In this document: in pieces, positions 24,994-33,259 of the stretch
How positions within the stretch are numbered: position 1 is the stretch's first letter
Layout: each line of letters starts with the position of its first letter
From: RPQK01 sp041946865
Lineage (GTDB): Bacteria > Acidobacteriota > UBA6911 > RPQK01
Direction of reading: 5' to 3'
DNA: 45,312 nt
NCBI GenBank assembly: GCA_041946865.1
Contig: JBHGBF010000072.1
Location: 1 to 45,312 of the forward strand
Position numbers and translations under genes: made by a program
Notes under the pieces: generated by a model
Told to the model about the DNA's origin: nothing
The model's input: the letters and a program-made list of their open reading frames with translations, nothing else
The model's database searches: none

Positions 24994-27900
24994 ATGTCGC
25001 TCTCGAAATCGAAAAAAATCTCCGCCTTACCTTTGCTGTCAATGTGGCAGCAACGAGGAGAGAGGCCGGTGCTTTATCAGGCCTCGAAGGCGATGGCGCA
25101 CTGCTCCGGAAAACACCTATCGGAGTGGAGACGGGCTAGCGCCACTCTGACCGGGACCGTGCTGGACCAGGCCGGCGCGGTTATTCCGGGAGCTGATGTC
25201 AAGCTGACCAACCAGGCAACTGGGGTGAGCGTGCAATCAGCTTCCAACGAAGTCGGCATTTTTGTTTTCACCAGCGTGCTGCCTGGGACCTATAGCCTCG
25301 AAGTCGCAATGCCTGGTTTTCGTACTTTGACCATGCGGGACGTGGTACTGACCGCGAATGAAAGACGGTCTCTGGGCAACATCAGCCTGCAGGTCGGAGA
25401 AGTCGAGCAGCGGGTTGAGGTAACTGCGGAGACTTCCTATGTGCAGACGGCTTCGTCAGAACGGGCCGGTTTGATCAGCGGCGACCAGGTGCTCAATCTG
25501 GCCGTCAAGGGGCGCGATTTCCTCGGGTTGATGAGTACTTTGCCGGGTGTGATTGACATGAATGTGGGATCACGTGAAGTCGTGGCAACCGGCAACGTCC
25601 TCAACGGCCTGCACATCAATGGTGGACGCACCAACTCCGTCATGTATGCCCTCGACGGGATATCCTCCGTCGATACCGGGTCCAACTCGAGCGTGCAGAA
25701 TGCTCCAAACATGGACGCCATCAGCGAAGTAAAGGTTCTCACCAGCAACTATCAGGCTGAATACGGGCGTAACAGTGCCGGGACGATCAACGTGATCATG
25801 AAGGGCGGCACTCGTGATTTTCACGGGAGCGCGTATTGGTACTATCGCGACAAGTCGTTGAATGCCAACAAATTCTTCGACAACAAGAGCGGGACCCCGA
25901 GACCCGACTATCACTTCAACAACGCCGGATACTCGATTGGCGGCCCGATTTTCATTCCGGGCAAGTTCAACACCAACAGGGACAAGCTGTTCTTCTTCTT
26001 CTCGCAGGAATATGTCCGGCGCCGTCTGTTCCTGACGCCTCGTTTCGTGACCACACCGACGGAATTAGAGCGCAACGGGGACTTCTCGCAGACGTATGAC
26101 ACCAACGGGAAGGTCATTCCGATCAACGATCCTCTCAACGGTAAGAAGCCGTTTCCGAACAACGTGATCCCCGCCAACAGAATCAACCCGGTGGGGCAGG
26201 CGATCCTCAAGTTCTTCCCGCTCCCGAATTACGTCGAGACGGATCCTAATCAGATGTACAAGCGGAATTATCGGAGCACGGCCAGCGGGAACAACCCGCG
26301 CCGGCAGGAAGTCATCCGCATCGACTACAACATCACTCCGACTCTGAATTCCTACTTCCGTTACATCCGTGACAACGACGATGAAGAGTGGCCGTACGGT
26401 TCATGGGTAGCCGGCAACCTGAACTATGATCTGGTCAACACCTTGCGGCCGCAACGCGGACGCGGGGCGGTCTTGAATCTCACCAAGGTCTTCAGCTCGA
26501 CAAAGGTGAACGAGTTCACGGTCGGGGCGAGCACCCGCGGGCAGACCTTCAACCCGGTCGAGCCGGAGAAGGTGGCGCGCGCTCGGATAGCCGGCCTCGG
26601 GCAGTGGTATCCGCAATCGAACGAATCAGGCGCCATCCCCAACATGACCTTCGGAGGCGTCCAGAATTACATCAATCCCTCGTTAGGCAACATCCCGTAT
26701 ACCAACGAGAATCCGGTGTTTACCTTCGCCGACAACTTCAGCTGGCTCAAGGGCTCACATGCGCTCAAGTTCGGAGTTTACATTGAGCGGATGCGCAAGG
26801 ATGAGGTCGGCGGTCCGAACACTCGCGGGTCTTTCGATTTCGGTCGCAACACCAACAACCCACTCGACACCAACTACGCGTTCTCGAATGCTTTGCTCGG
26901 TGTTTTCAACAGCTACTCGGAAGGGACCTTCAGGCCGTATTCTCATTACCGGTACACTCAGACCGAGTGGTACGTGCAGGACTCCTGGAAGGTCAACAGC
27001 AAGTTGACCCTCGACCTCGGCCTGCGGATGTACAACTCGCCGGCCGCTCATGACGACCGGTACAACATCACCACGTTTGTTCCCTCCCTGTATAAGGCCA
27101 GTGAACAGGCGAGGCTGATCTGGCCGGGCAAGGACGCCAACGGCAAGCGCGTGGGAAAGGACCTCGTGACCGGCGCCATTTACCCGGTTCCCTACATCGG
27201 CCTTTTCGTCCGCGACTCGGGGAATTACGCTTCCGGAATGGTGGTCGGAGGGAAGGATGGATGGCCGGGCGGGTTGTACCAGACACCGGCAGTCGCCTTC
27301 GGACCCCGGATCGGCTTTGCCTATGACCCGGCCGGCGACGGCAAGATGGTCGTACGCGGCGGTATCGGGATCTTCTATGATCGGCCACAGGGCAACGTCT
27401 ATTCCGGCACCAATGGCCAGCCGCCTGTGGCTTTTACCCCAACCTTGTACTTCGGCACTCTCGACACCTTCCTTGACGCAGAGGGGGCCATTGGACCAGG
27501 CAACATCACCGTGACCGAGACGGGTGATCAACCGCTGCCTCAAGTGTACAATTTCAGCATCGGGGTCCAGCGGCAGGTCCCGTTCGACACTGTGGTGGAT
27601 GTTTCGTACGTGGGCTCCCTGGGAAGGTCGCTGATCTACGAGCGCAACATCAACCCGATTCCGATGTATGCGCGTTTCGACCCGAAGAACAGGGACACCA
27701 CCACCGCGAGCAGCCCCTTGCCCGATAATTTCCTGCGCCCCTACCCAGGGTACGGGAACATCAATGTCCGCAGTTTTGGCACCCCATCCAATTACCATTC
27801 TCTCCAGATTGCGGCGAACCGACGTCTGGCCCAGGCCATTCAGTATGGCGTCGCCTACACATTCTCCAAAGCTCTTGGAGTGAACGGCGGCGACTTCGAC

Positions 27901-28521
27901 GACGACCCGAGCGTTTACTTCCCGTACCGGGAAAGAAACTACGGGTTGCTGAGCTTTGACGTGACCCACAACCTGGTCATCAACTATGCTTGGAATCTGC
28001 CGAATCCCGGGCAGAAGTGGGGAGTGCCGGCGCTCGACTACGTGCTGGGTAACTGGCAGATCTCAGGCATTACCTCGTTTACTTCAGGCCAGCCTGTTAA
28101 TCCGAGTTTTGCGCTCGCGGATGGCGCGGACCTGACAGGGTCCACGGAAGGGGCCCGGATCGACGTCGTCTCCAACCCGTACCTGCCGAAAGGCGAACGT
28201 ACTTTCGCGCGGCAGTTCAGGACCGAAGCGTTCGCGCGGCCTGCAAAGTACTCCTTCGGGAACGCTGGAGCCTTCGTCCTGCGTCGGCCGGGTACCAGCA
28301 ACTGGGACATCAGCATTTCCAAACGGGTTCCGTTCGGCGAGGATCGGTACGTCCAGTTCCGAACCGAGTTCTACAACGCATGGAACCATACCCAGTTCAA
28401 TAACTTCGATTACAGCGCCCGATTCGATGCATCAGGGAAACAGATCGACCCGAACTTCGGCGTCATGACGGATACTCGTGACGCGCGTCGGATTCAGCTG
28501 TCCCTGCGCGTGATGTTCTAG
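24994..28521 (+). CDS. Oar-like TonB-dependent outer membrane receptor
   Basis: The product, about 1175 residues, has an N-terminal carboxypeptidase-regulatory beta-sandwich (about 50-135, from TLTGTVLDQAGAVIPGA), a plug domain (about 150-260, including YALDGIS and NVIMKGGT) and a long barrel ending in an aromatic residue (SLRVMF), as outer-membrane barrels do. Segments such as GYSIGGPIF and RDKLFFFFSQE are characteristic of the large acidobacterial Oar-like receptors, which import or bind bulky substrates. No hydrophobic signal peptide is apparent in the first 50 residues in this frame or a neighbouring frame, which is unexpected. The start is uncertain; ATG codons at 25039 and 25090 are alternatives and do not restore a signal. 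The stop is followed by a strong hairpin. Confidence 0.85.
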   Translation: MSLSKSKKISALPLLSMWQQRGERPVLYQASKAMAHCSGKHLSEWRRASATLTGTVLDQAGAVIPGADVKLTNQATGVSVQSASNEVGIFVFTSVLPGTYSLEVAMPGFRTLTMRDVVLTANERRSLGNISLQVGEVEQRVEVTAETSYVQTASSERAGLISGDQVLNLAVKGRDFLGLMSTLPGVIDMNVGSREVVATGNVLNGLHINGGRTNSVMYALDGISSVDTGSNSSVQNAPNMDAISEVKVLTSNYQAEYGRNSAGTINVIMKGGTRDFHGSAYWYYRDKSLNANKFFDNKSGTPRPDYHFNNAGYSIGGPIFIPGKFNTNRDKLFFFFSQEYVRRRLFLTPRFVTTPTELERNGDFSQTYDTNGKVIPINDPLNGKKPFPNNVIPANRINPVGQAILKFFPLPNYVETDPNQMYKRNYRSTASGNNPRRQEVIRIDYNITPTLNSYFRYIRDNDDEEWPYGSWVAGNLNYDLVNTLRPQRGRGAVLNLTKVFSSTKVNEFTVGASTRGQTFNPVEPEKVARARIAGLGQWYPQSNESGAIPNMTFGGVQNYINPSLGNIPYTNENPVFTFADNFSWLKGSHALKFGVYIERMRKDEVGGPNTRGSFDFGRNTNNPLDTNYAFSNALLGVFNSYSEGTFRPYSHYRYTQTEWYVQDSWKVNSKLTLDLGLRMYNSPAAHDDRYNITTFVPSLYKASEQARLIWPGKDANGKRVGKDLVTGAIYPVPYIGLFVRDSGNYASGMVVGGKDGWPGGLYQTPAVAFGPRIGFAYDPAGDGKMVVRGGIGIFYDRPQGNVYSGTNGQPPVAFTPTLYFGTLDTFLDAEGAIGPGNITVTETGDQPLPQVYNFSIGVQRQVPFDTVVDVSYVGSLGRSLIYERNINPIPMYARFDPKNRDTTTASSPLPDNFLRPYPGYGNINVRSFGTPSNYHSLQIAANRRLAQAIQYGVAYTFSKALGVNGGDFDDDPSVYFPYRERNYGLLSFDVTHNLVINYAWNLPNPGQKWGVPALDYVLGNWQISGITSFTSGQPVNPSFALADGADLTGSTEGARIDVVSNPYLPKGERTFARQFRTEAFARPAKYSFGNAGAFVLRRPGTSNWDISISKRVPFGEDRYVQFRTEFYNAWNHTQFNNFDYSARFDASGKQIDPNFGVMTDTRDARRIQLSLRVMF

Positions 28522-28534
28522 CCCCCTTCCTTTC

Positions 28535-28566
28535 CCACCGGCGGCGCAGCCCTGCGCCGCCGGTGG
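28535..28566 (+). terminator. Strong hairpin terminator after the TonB receptor
   Basis: Arms 28535-28549 and 28552-28566 are perfect 15-base complements with almost no loop in DNA; opening the closing pair gives a 4-base loop in RNA. It begins 14 bases after the stop codon and is followed by a weak pyrimidine-rich stretch. It separates the receptor from the radical SAM gene. Confidence 0.75.
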
Positions 28567-28643
28567 TCTGCCCGCGCCTTTCTATTTCCCCGACTGGTCT
28601 GCTATTCTCGACGTAAGTAACCCTACAGCAAGGAGATTGGACG

Positions 28644-29975
28644 ATGACCCGACCGTCTTTGCCGACCTTTCAGCCCGCACCTGCTCGCCGCGTCGATGGG
28701 ACCCTGCACCAGCTTCTCGTGAGTCCCGGCGTGAAGCCTGGGCCGCCGGCTCCGTTGGCTGAACCTCAGAAGCTCCCCGATCCCGTCTTTCCGCAGCATC
28801 CGGAGTTGCTGGAAGCCGACGACGAGCAATTTGCGCCCGTCCGCAAGGACGGCGACCCGTACGGTCGCCGCTGGACGGCGCCGCTGATCTATCGCGCCAT
28901 GCGCGGCTGGCTGTTCCCTTACGTGAAATCCCGCATCCTCCCGGGTGACTTTCACCCGATCATCGCCTACCTGTTCACCGAGTGGAAATGCAACCTTGAT
29001 TGCCACTATTGCTGGGCTTTCGACAACCGCGTCAAAGGCATGACCGAGGATATAGCCAGGCGCTCGATTGACTGGCTGCATTCCACTACCTGCCGGGTGC
29101 TGGCCCTGATGGGAGGGGAACCGCTCCTCCGGCCGGCCTTTACCCACAAGGTGGTTTACTATGCCGCGAAGAAAGGCTTCTGGGTCTACGTGCCGACTAA
29201 CGGCCGCTTGATGAAGCCGGCCCTGATCGACAAGCTGGCCGATGCCGGCATGGCTGTTGTGAATCTGGCCGTCGATGTCGTCGATGAAAAACCCGGATTG
29301 CCGAAAGCGCTGAACGCCATTCGCCCGTATTTCGAGTACCTGGTAAAGAAGCAGTACAAGTACGGGTACATCGTTTTCTTCAACATCAACATCTGCCGGA
29401 ACAACCTTGAAGATGTGAGACACTTGACGGAGATCGCCCACAACTACGGGCTGATTACCGACTACCACATCAACGAATCACCCATGCTTGAGGAGAGTCA
29501 CTTCAAGCACCTGAACGAGAACCCGACGTTTATTCGGCCCGAGGACTGGCCGGCCGTGGACGAGACGGTCGACTGGCTTATTAAGAAGAACCGCAGCGGC
29601 TACAAGATGGTCAACTCGATCCAGCGGATGAACGAGATGAAAGACTTCATGCGCGGCAAAATCCAGGAGTGGAGCTGCCGGGCGGGGCAGAACAACGTGA
29701 TCATCCGGGTGGATGGGACCCTCGCTCCCTGCTTCCCGATGTATTCGGCGACCTATGACTGGGGAACGATCGAAAATCACAAGTTCGACGTCCGGCAGCT
29801 GAACGAAATGAAGAGAGGCTGCCAGCCGCACTGCTTCTCGACGCTTAACCACAATCTGGCGTTTTCCTACAACGATACCCGCGCCATCCGGTGGGTGGCC
29901 CGCCAGGCGCTGCGCGGGTTCCAGGGAGTGAGTGGAAGTTTCGACCAGCCGGTGCGTGACAGGGTGACGAGGTGA
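28644..29975 (+). CDS. Radical SAM protein with SPASM-like C-terminus
   Basis: The 443-residue soluble product has the radical SAM CxxxCxxC motif at C116, C120 and C123 (CNLDCHYCW), a GGEP-type motif (LMGGEPLLR) at about 157, and a C-terminal region with further cysteines (SCRAGQN, LAPCFPMY, GCQPHCFS) in a SPASM-like arrangement for auxiliary clusters. It should cleave S-adenosylmethionine to make a radical for an unidentified substrate, such as peptide or lipid maturation. AAGGAG precedes the ATG by about 10 bases. No precursor peptide or other maturation gene is adjacent. The last codons lie inside a short tandem repeat. It is convergent with the HD-GYP-like gene. Confidence 0.86.
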   Translation: MTRPSLPTFQPAPARRVDGTLHQLLVSPGVKPGPPAPLAEPQKLPDPVFPQHPELLEADDEQFAPVRKDGDPYGRRWTAPLIYRAMRGWLFPYVKSRILPGDFHPIIAYLFTEWKCNLDCHYCWAFDNRVKGMTEDIARRSIDWLHSTTCRVLALMGGEPLLRPAFTHKVVYYAAKKGFWVYVPTNGRLMKPALIDKLADAGMAVVNLAVDVVDEKPGLPKALNAIRPYFEYLVKKQYKYGYIVFFNINICRNNLEDVRHLTEIAHNYGLITDYHINESPMLEESHFKHLNENPTFIRPEDWPAVDETVDWLIKKNRSGYKMVNSIQRMNEMKDFMRGKIQEWSCRAGQNNVIIRVDGTLAPCFPMYSATYDWGTIENHKFDVRQLNEMKRGCQPHCFSTLNHNLAFSYNDTRAIRWVARQALRGFQGVSGSFDQPVRDRVTR

Positions 29976-29995
29976 CACGGTGACAAGGTGAGGGG
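29956..29995. repeat. Octanucleotide tandem repeat (GTGACAAG-like, five units)
   Basis: Five consecutive 8-base units of the form GTGAC(A/G)(A/G/C)G begin at 29956, 29964, 29972, 29980 and 29988, the last diverged. The stop codon of the radical SAM gene (29973-29975) falls inside the array, so its last six residues are encoded by the repeat. A change in unit number would alter the C-terminus or its frame. Confidence 0.75.
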
Positions 29996-30029
29996 TTCAG
30001 GGCCGAGGGCCCAATTCAGTTCAGCGCAA

Positions 30030-30968
30030 TTAGACGGTCTCGAGCCTCCGTGCTGCCACTTTCCTGAAGGCTTCGACGACTCCCGGATCGAACTGCCGGC
30101 CTGAGTTGGACACGATCTCTTCCAGGGCCTGCCAGGGCGGCATGGCGCGCCGGTAGGGCCGATCACTGGTCATGGCGTCGAAGGCGTCGGCGACCGCGAT
30201 GATGCGTGCCCCCAGGGGAACCGCGTCGGGACCCGTGCCGTTCCCGGATTCCAGCTTGTTCACGAAATACTGGTGATGGGCCAGGACGATCGGGACGACC
30301 TCCCTCAGGACTGCGCCGACCGAGGACAGGAGACGGGCTCCCTTCTGGGCATGCGATTCAAGGTAGGCCTGGTCGTTGCTGCTTAGCGTCGCGGCTTTGC
30401 GCAGCACTTCGCCGCTGATCTCGATCTTCCCGATGTCGTGAAGGAGGCCCGCGACTCGGACATTGTCCGTTTCAGTAGCGGTCAACCGCATCTCGGCGGC
30501 GATGGCAGTGGCCAGCTCCGAGACCCTCACTGAATGCCCGCTCGTATACGGATCGGTGGACTCGAGGTACTTGGACAGGATTTCGAGAACACCGACATAC
30601 GCGTTTTTCAAATCCTGCAGCCGCTGTTCCTTCTTTTCATACAGGCTCCCGACAGCCACACTGGTGAGGATCAGGAAGCCGCCCCAGCCGCAGAGCGCCG
30701 CGGTGTCATGCCAAACCCTGACTGCTGCGAACGTACGTTGCGGAAACAAGAGGGCGCACAGCAGAACGATCAGAATGGAAAGAACGGCGGCAAGTAGGCC
30801 CGAGCGTTTACCCAGGAAATAGCCGGCGGTTAAAACCGGCAGGAAGTAAAAATCGAGCACGACGGAGGTGTTGTCAACGAAGAGCGTACCCAGGAACGCC
30901 GCAAGCAGGATCACGGTCACCAGGATTTCTTCAAAGTGCGCCAGAACAAAGCGTTTCAGGGTCTCCAT
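30030..30968 (-). CDS. Membrane HD-GYP-like metal-dependent phosphohydrolase
   Basis: The 312-residue product has about four N-terminal membrane helices (up to residue 107), a linker helix, and an HD domain with TSGHSV at about 142, LLHDIGK at 175-181 and a HH pair at 231-232. DAFDAMTSDRPYR, usual in HD-GYP proteins, follows. The GYP tripeptide is not present: the expected place reads GNGTGPDAVP. The family hydrolyses cyclic-di-GMP or other cyclic nucleotides; loss of GYP makes specificity uncertain. It is on the same strand as the GGDEF-EAL gene, 86 bases downstream, and probably part of the same signalling block. Confidence 0.85.
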   Translation of the reverse strand: METLKRFVLAHFEEILVTVILLAAFLGTLFVDNTSVVLDFYFLPVLTAGYFLGKRSGLLAAVLSILIVLLCALLFPQRTFAAVRVWHDTAALCGWGGFLILTSVAVGSLYEKKEQRLQDLKNAYVGVLEILSKYLESTDPYTSGHSVRVSELATAIAAEMRLTATETDNVRVAGLLHDIGKIEISGEVLRKAATLSSNDQAYLESHAQKGARLLSSVGAVLREVVPIVLAHHQYFVNKLESGNGTGPDAVPLGARIIAVADAFDAMTSDRPYRRAMPPWQALEEIVSNSGRQFDPGVVEAFRKVAARRLETV

Positions 30969-31054
30969 GACTGCCTCCTCTACGCCGCAGGTCGAAGGAA
31001 CTGTAGAATACGTCCGGCCTTCACCAAGGACCAGTGATCCGGGCCTCTCGGTTT

Positions 31055-33259
31055 CTAAATGTTTTCCTTCTGTACGAGTGCCAATACGGCTTCCGGCTCG
31101 AGCGGAGCTGAGAACCAGAATCCCTGACCCAATTCGCAGCCCAGTTTGCGAAGCGCATCCACTTGCTGCTTGGTTTCGATTCCTTCGGCCACGACGTGCA
31201 TGCCCAGATTGCGCGCCAGGGAAACAATCGCGTGGACGATTTCGCCGCTCCCTTTCTCGGTCCCCAGCCGGCCGACGAAGGAGCGGTCAATTTTCAGAGT
31301 GTCGCAGGGCAGCCTTTGCAGGTGGCTCAGCGAGGAGTAGCCCGTGCCGAAATCATCGATGTAAACCTTCACGCCGAGCGCCCGAAGCCGGACCAGTTTT
31401 TCACCCACTCCGGCGGGATCTTCGGACAACGCTCCCTCCGTCAACTCCAGTATCACGGTCGAGGGCGTGACCTTTGTGCGCTGAATGATGTTGGCCACGG
31501 TCTCCACGATGTTCGCCTGCTGCAGCTCCCGGGGTGACAGATTAACGGAAACGGACGCTGTCGGATGGTACTTCTGCCATTCGTGCGCGTAACGGCAGGC
31601 CTCCGTCAGGACCCAGATACCGATCGGGACGATGATGCCCGTTTCTTCCGCCACCGCAATGAACTCGCGGGGCTGCAGGAGGCCGCGAGTCGGATGTCGC
31701 CATCGCACCAAGGCCTCGAGACTGTGCAGCCGTCCTTTCCGGATATCGACGATCGGCTGGAATTGGATCATGAACTCTTTGCGTTCGAGCGCCCGGCGGA
31801 GATCATTTTCGAGGGCCAGGAGCGCCACGGCCCGGTGATGCATCGTACCGTCAAACAGTTCGTAACAGGCCTTCCCCCTCGCCTTGGCGCGGTACATGGC
31901 CGTATCCGCGTCCCGCAGAATCTCATCCGGATGCTTGTAGTGAGCCGCTCCGGCAGCTATTCCCACGCTCGCGGATGTGAAGATTTCATGCTCGCCGACC
32001 CGGTAGGGCGCCTTGAGACGTTCCAGCAGGCGCTCGGCAATCCGGCTCAGATCCCCCTCGCCGCTCACGTCATTGGCCAGCATGGCGAATTCGTCCCCTC
32101 CCAGCCGCGCAATGGTGTCGCCATGACGCACGAAGGCCTGGAGCGAATGGGCAATCGTGATGAGCAGCCTGTCGCCGACATTGTGGCCCAGGCTGTCATT
32201 GATGTTCTTGAAGCGATCAAGGTCCATGAAGAAAACGGCGTATGAGTAACCGGAGCGCCTTCGTGACTGGGCCATCAGCTGGCCAAGCCGGTCCAGGAAC
32301 AACGCGCGGTTCGGAAGCCCGGTCAGGGGGTCGTGAAAAGCGCTGTACGCCAGCTCTTCCTCGACGCGCTTGCGACCTGTTACGTCAGTGAGTGAGCCAG
32401 CCATCCTGTACGGTCGTCCGGCCTGGTCCCTGACCGCCAGCGCCCGGGCCAGTATCCAGCGATAAGAGCCGTCGCGGTGGCGACTCCGGTACTCGATGGT
32501 GAAATGCGGAGTGCCGCCCTCCAGGTGCGCGGTAATGGCCTCCTGCACCACCGGCAGGTCTTCGGAGTGAATGGTGGCAAACCAGTCGGCGGCCGTGCTC
32601 GGCTGATCGTCCTCTTGCCAGCCCAGCATGGCGGCATAACGCGGCGAAAAGTAGATCCGATCCAACCTCAAGTCCCAGTCCCAAAGCCCGTCATTCGCGC
32701 CCTGCACCGCAAGCGCATAACGCTCCTCGCTCTCGCGCAGCGCTTCTTCGGCCGTCTTGCGCGCCATCGCATACCGGATGGACCGCTCGATGAGATCCAA
32801 ATCGACTTCCCATTTGATCAGATAGTCCTGGGCCCCTTTGCTAACGGCCACGGAAGCCAGCTCATTGTCCCGTGTGCTCGTCAGAACAATAATCGGCAAC
32901 CGCGAGGCCACCGCCTGAATCTTCTCGAAAGTGCTGATTCCCTCGCTGTCGGGAAGCGAGAAATCCAGCAAAACAAGGTCGATCAGCGAGGGTCCCTTGA
33001 GTACCGCCGTCGCCAGGCCGACCCGGTCCACGCAGGTCACCTCGTAGCGCGACTGAGACCGGGAGAGGATCTCCTTGAGGAAGTCCGCATCGCTCGGGCT
33101 GTCCTCGACCAGCAGGATGTGAACGGGACGCTGCGGCGCGCCCGGGACCTTGTGACTGCCTTCTCCGCTGCACAAAAGTGCGCCGGCGGCCCGGGCCTCA
33201 ACCTGTGGCTCGGCCAGCGACAGCTGGGCTGCATGGCTACCTCTTTGAAGCACTTTCAA
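31055..33259 (-). CDS. Response regulator with PAS, GGDEF and EAL domains
   Basis: The 734-residue product has a receiver domain (about 46-165; phospho-acceptor D99 in VLLDFSLPD), a PAS domain (about 180-310), a GGDEF domain (about 320-480, RLGGDEF intact, with an RxxD inhibitory site RHGD before it) and an EAL domain (about 490-730). The EAL residues are intact: LEALVRW, VNLSPREL, LELTEG, IDDFGTGYSSL, LKIDRSF and VAEGIE. It may both make and degrade cyclic-di-GMP. The TTG start overlaps the stop of the upstream kinase gene (TTGA) and is preceded by AAGGGGGG, so the two are coupled and probably work as a kinase-regulator pair; a GTG at 33253 is an alternative start. Confidence 0.93.
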   Translation of the reverse strand: MKVLQRGSHAAQLSLAEPQVEARAAGALLCSGEGSHKVPGAPQRPVHILLVEDSPSDADFLKEILSRSQSRYEVTCVDRVGLATAVLKGPSLIDLVLLDFSLPDSEGISTFEKIQAVASRLPIIVLTSTRDNELASVAVSKGAQDYLIKWEVDLDLIERSIRYAMARKTAEEALRESEERYALAVQGANDGLWDWDLRLDRIYFSPRYAAMLGWQEDDQPSTAADWFATIHSEDLPVVQEAITAHLEGGTPHFTIEYRSRHRDGSYRWILARALAVRDQAGRPYRMAGSLTDVTGRKRVEEELAYSAFHDPLTGLPNRALFLDRLGQLMAQSRRRSGYSYAVFFMDLDRFKNINDSLGHNVGDRLLITIAHSLQAFVRHGDTIARLGGDEFAMLANDVSGEGDLSRIAERLLERLKAPYRVGEHEIFTSASVGIAAGAAHYKHPDEILRDADTAMYRAKARGKACYELFDGTMHHRAVALLALENDLRRALERKEFMIQFQPIVDIRKGRLHSLEALVRWRHPTRGLLQPREFIAVAEETGIIVPIGIWVLTEACRYAHEWQKYHPTASVSVNLSPRELQQANIVETVANIIQRTKVTPSTVILELTEGALSEDPAGVGEKLVRLRALGVKVYIDDFGTGYSSLSHLQRLPCDTLKIDRSFVGRLGTEKGSGEIVHAIVSLARNLGMHVVAEGIETKQQVDALRKLGCELGQGFWFSAPLEPEAVLALVQKENI

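Noticed and set aside
26755..27969. Minus-strand open frame (about 404 codons) opposite the TonB receptor
   Set aside because: It shadows a receptor with clear barrel and plug signatures, and has no independent evidence.
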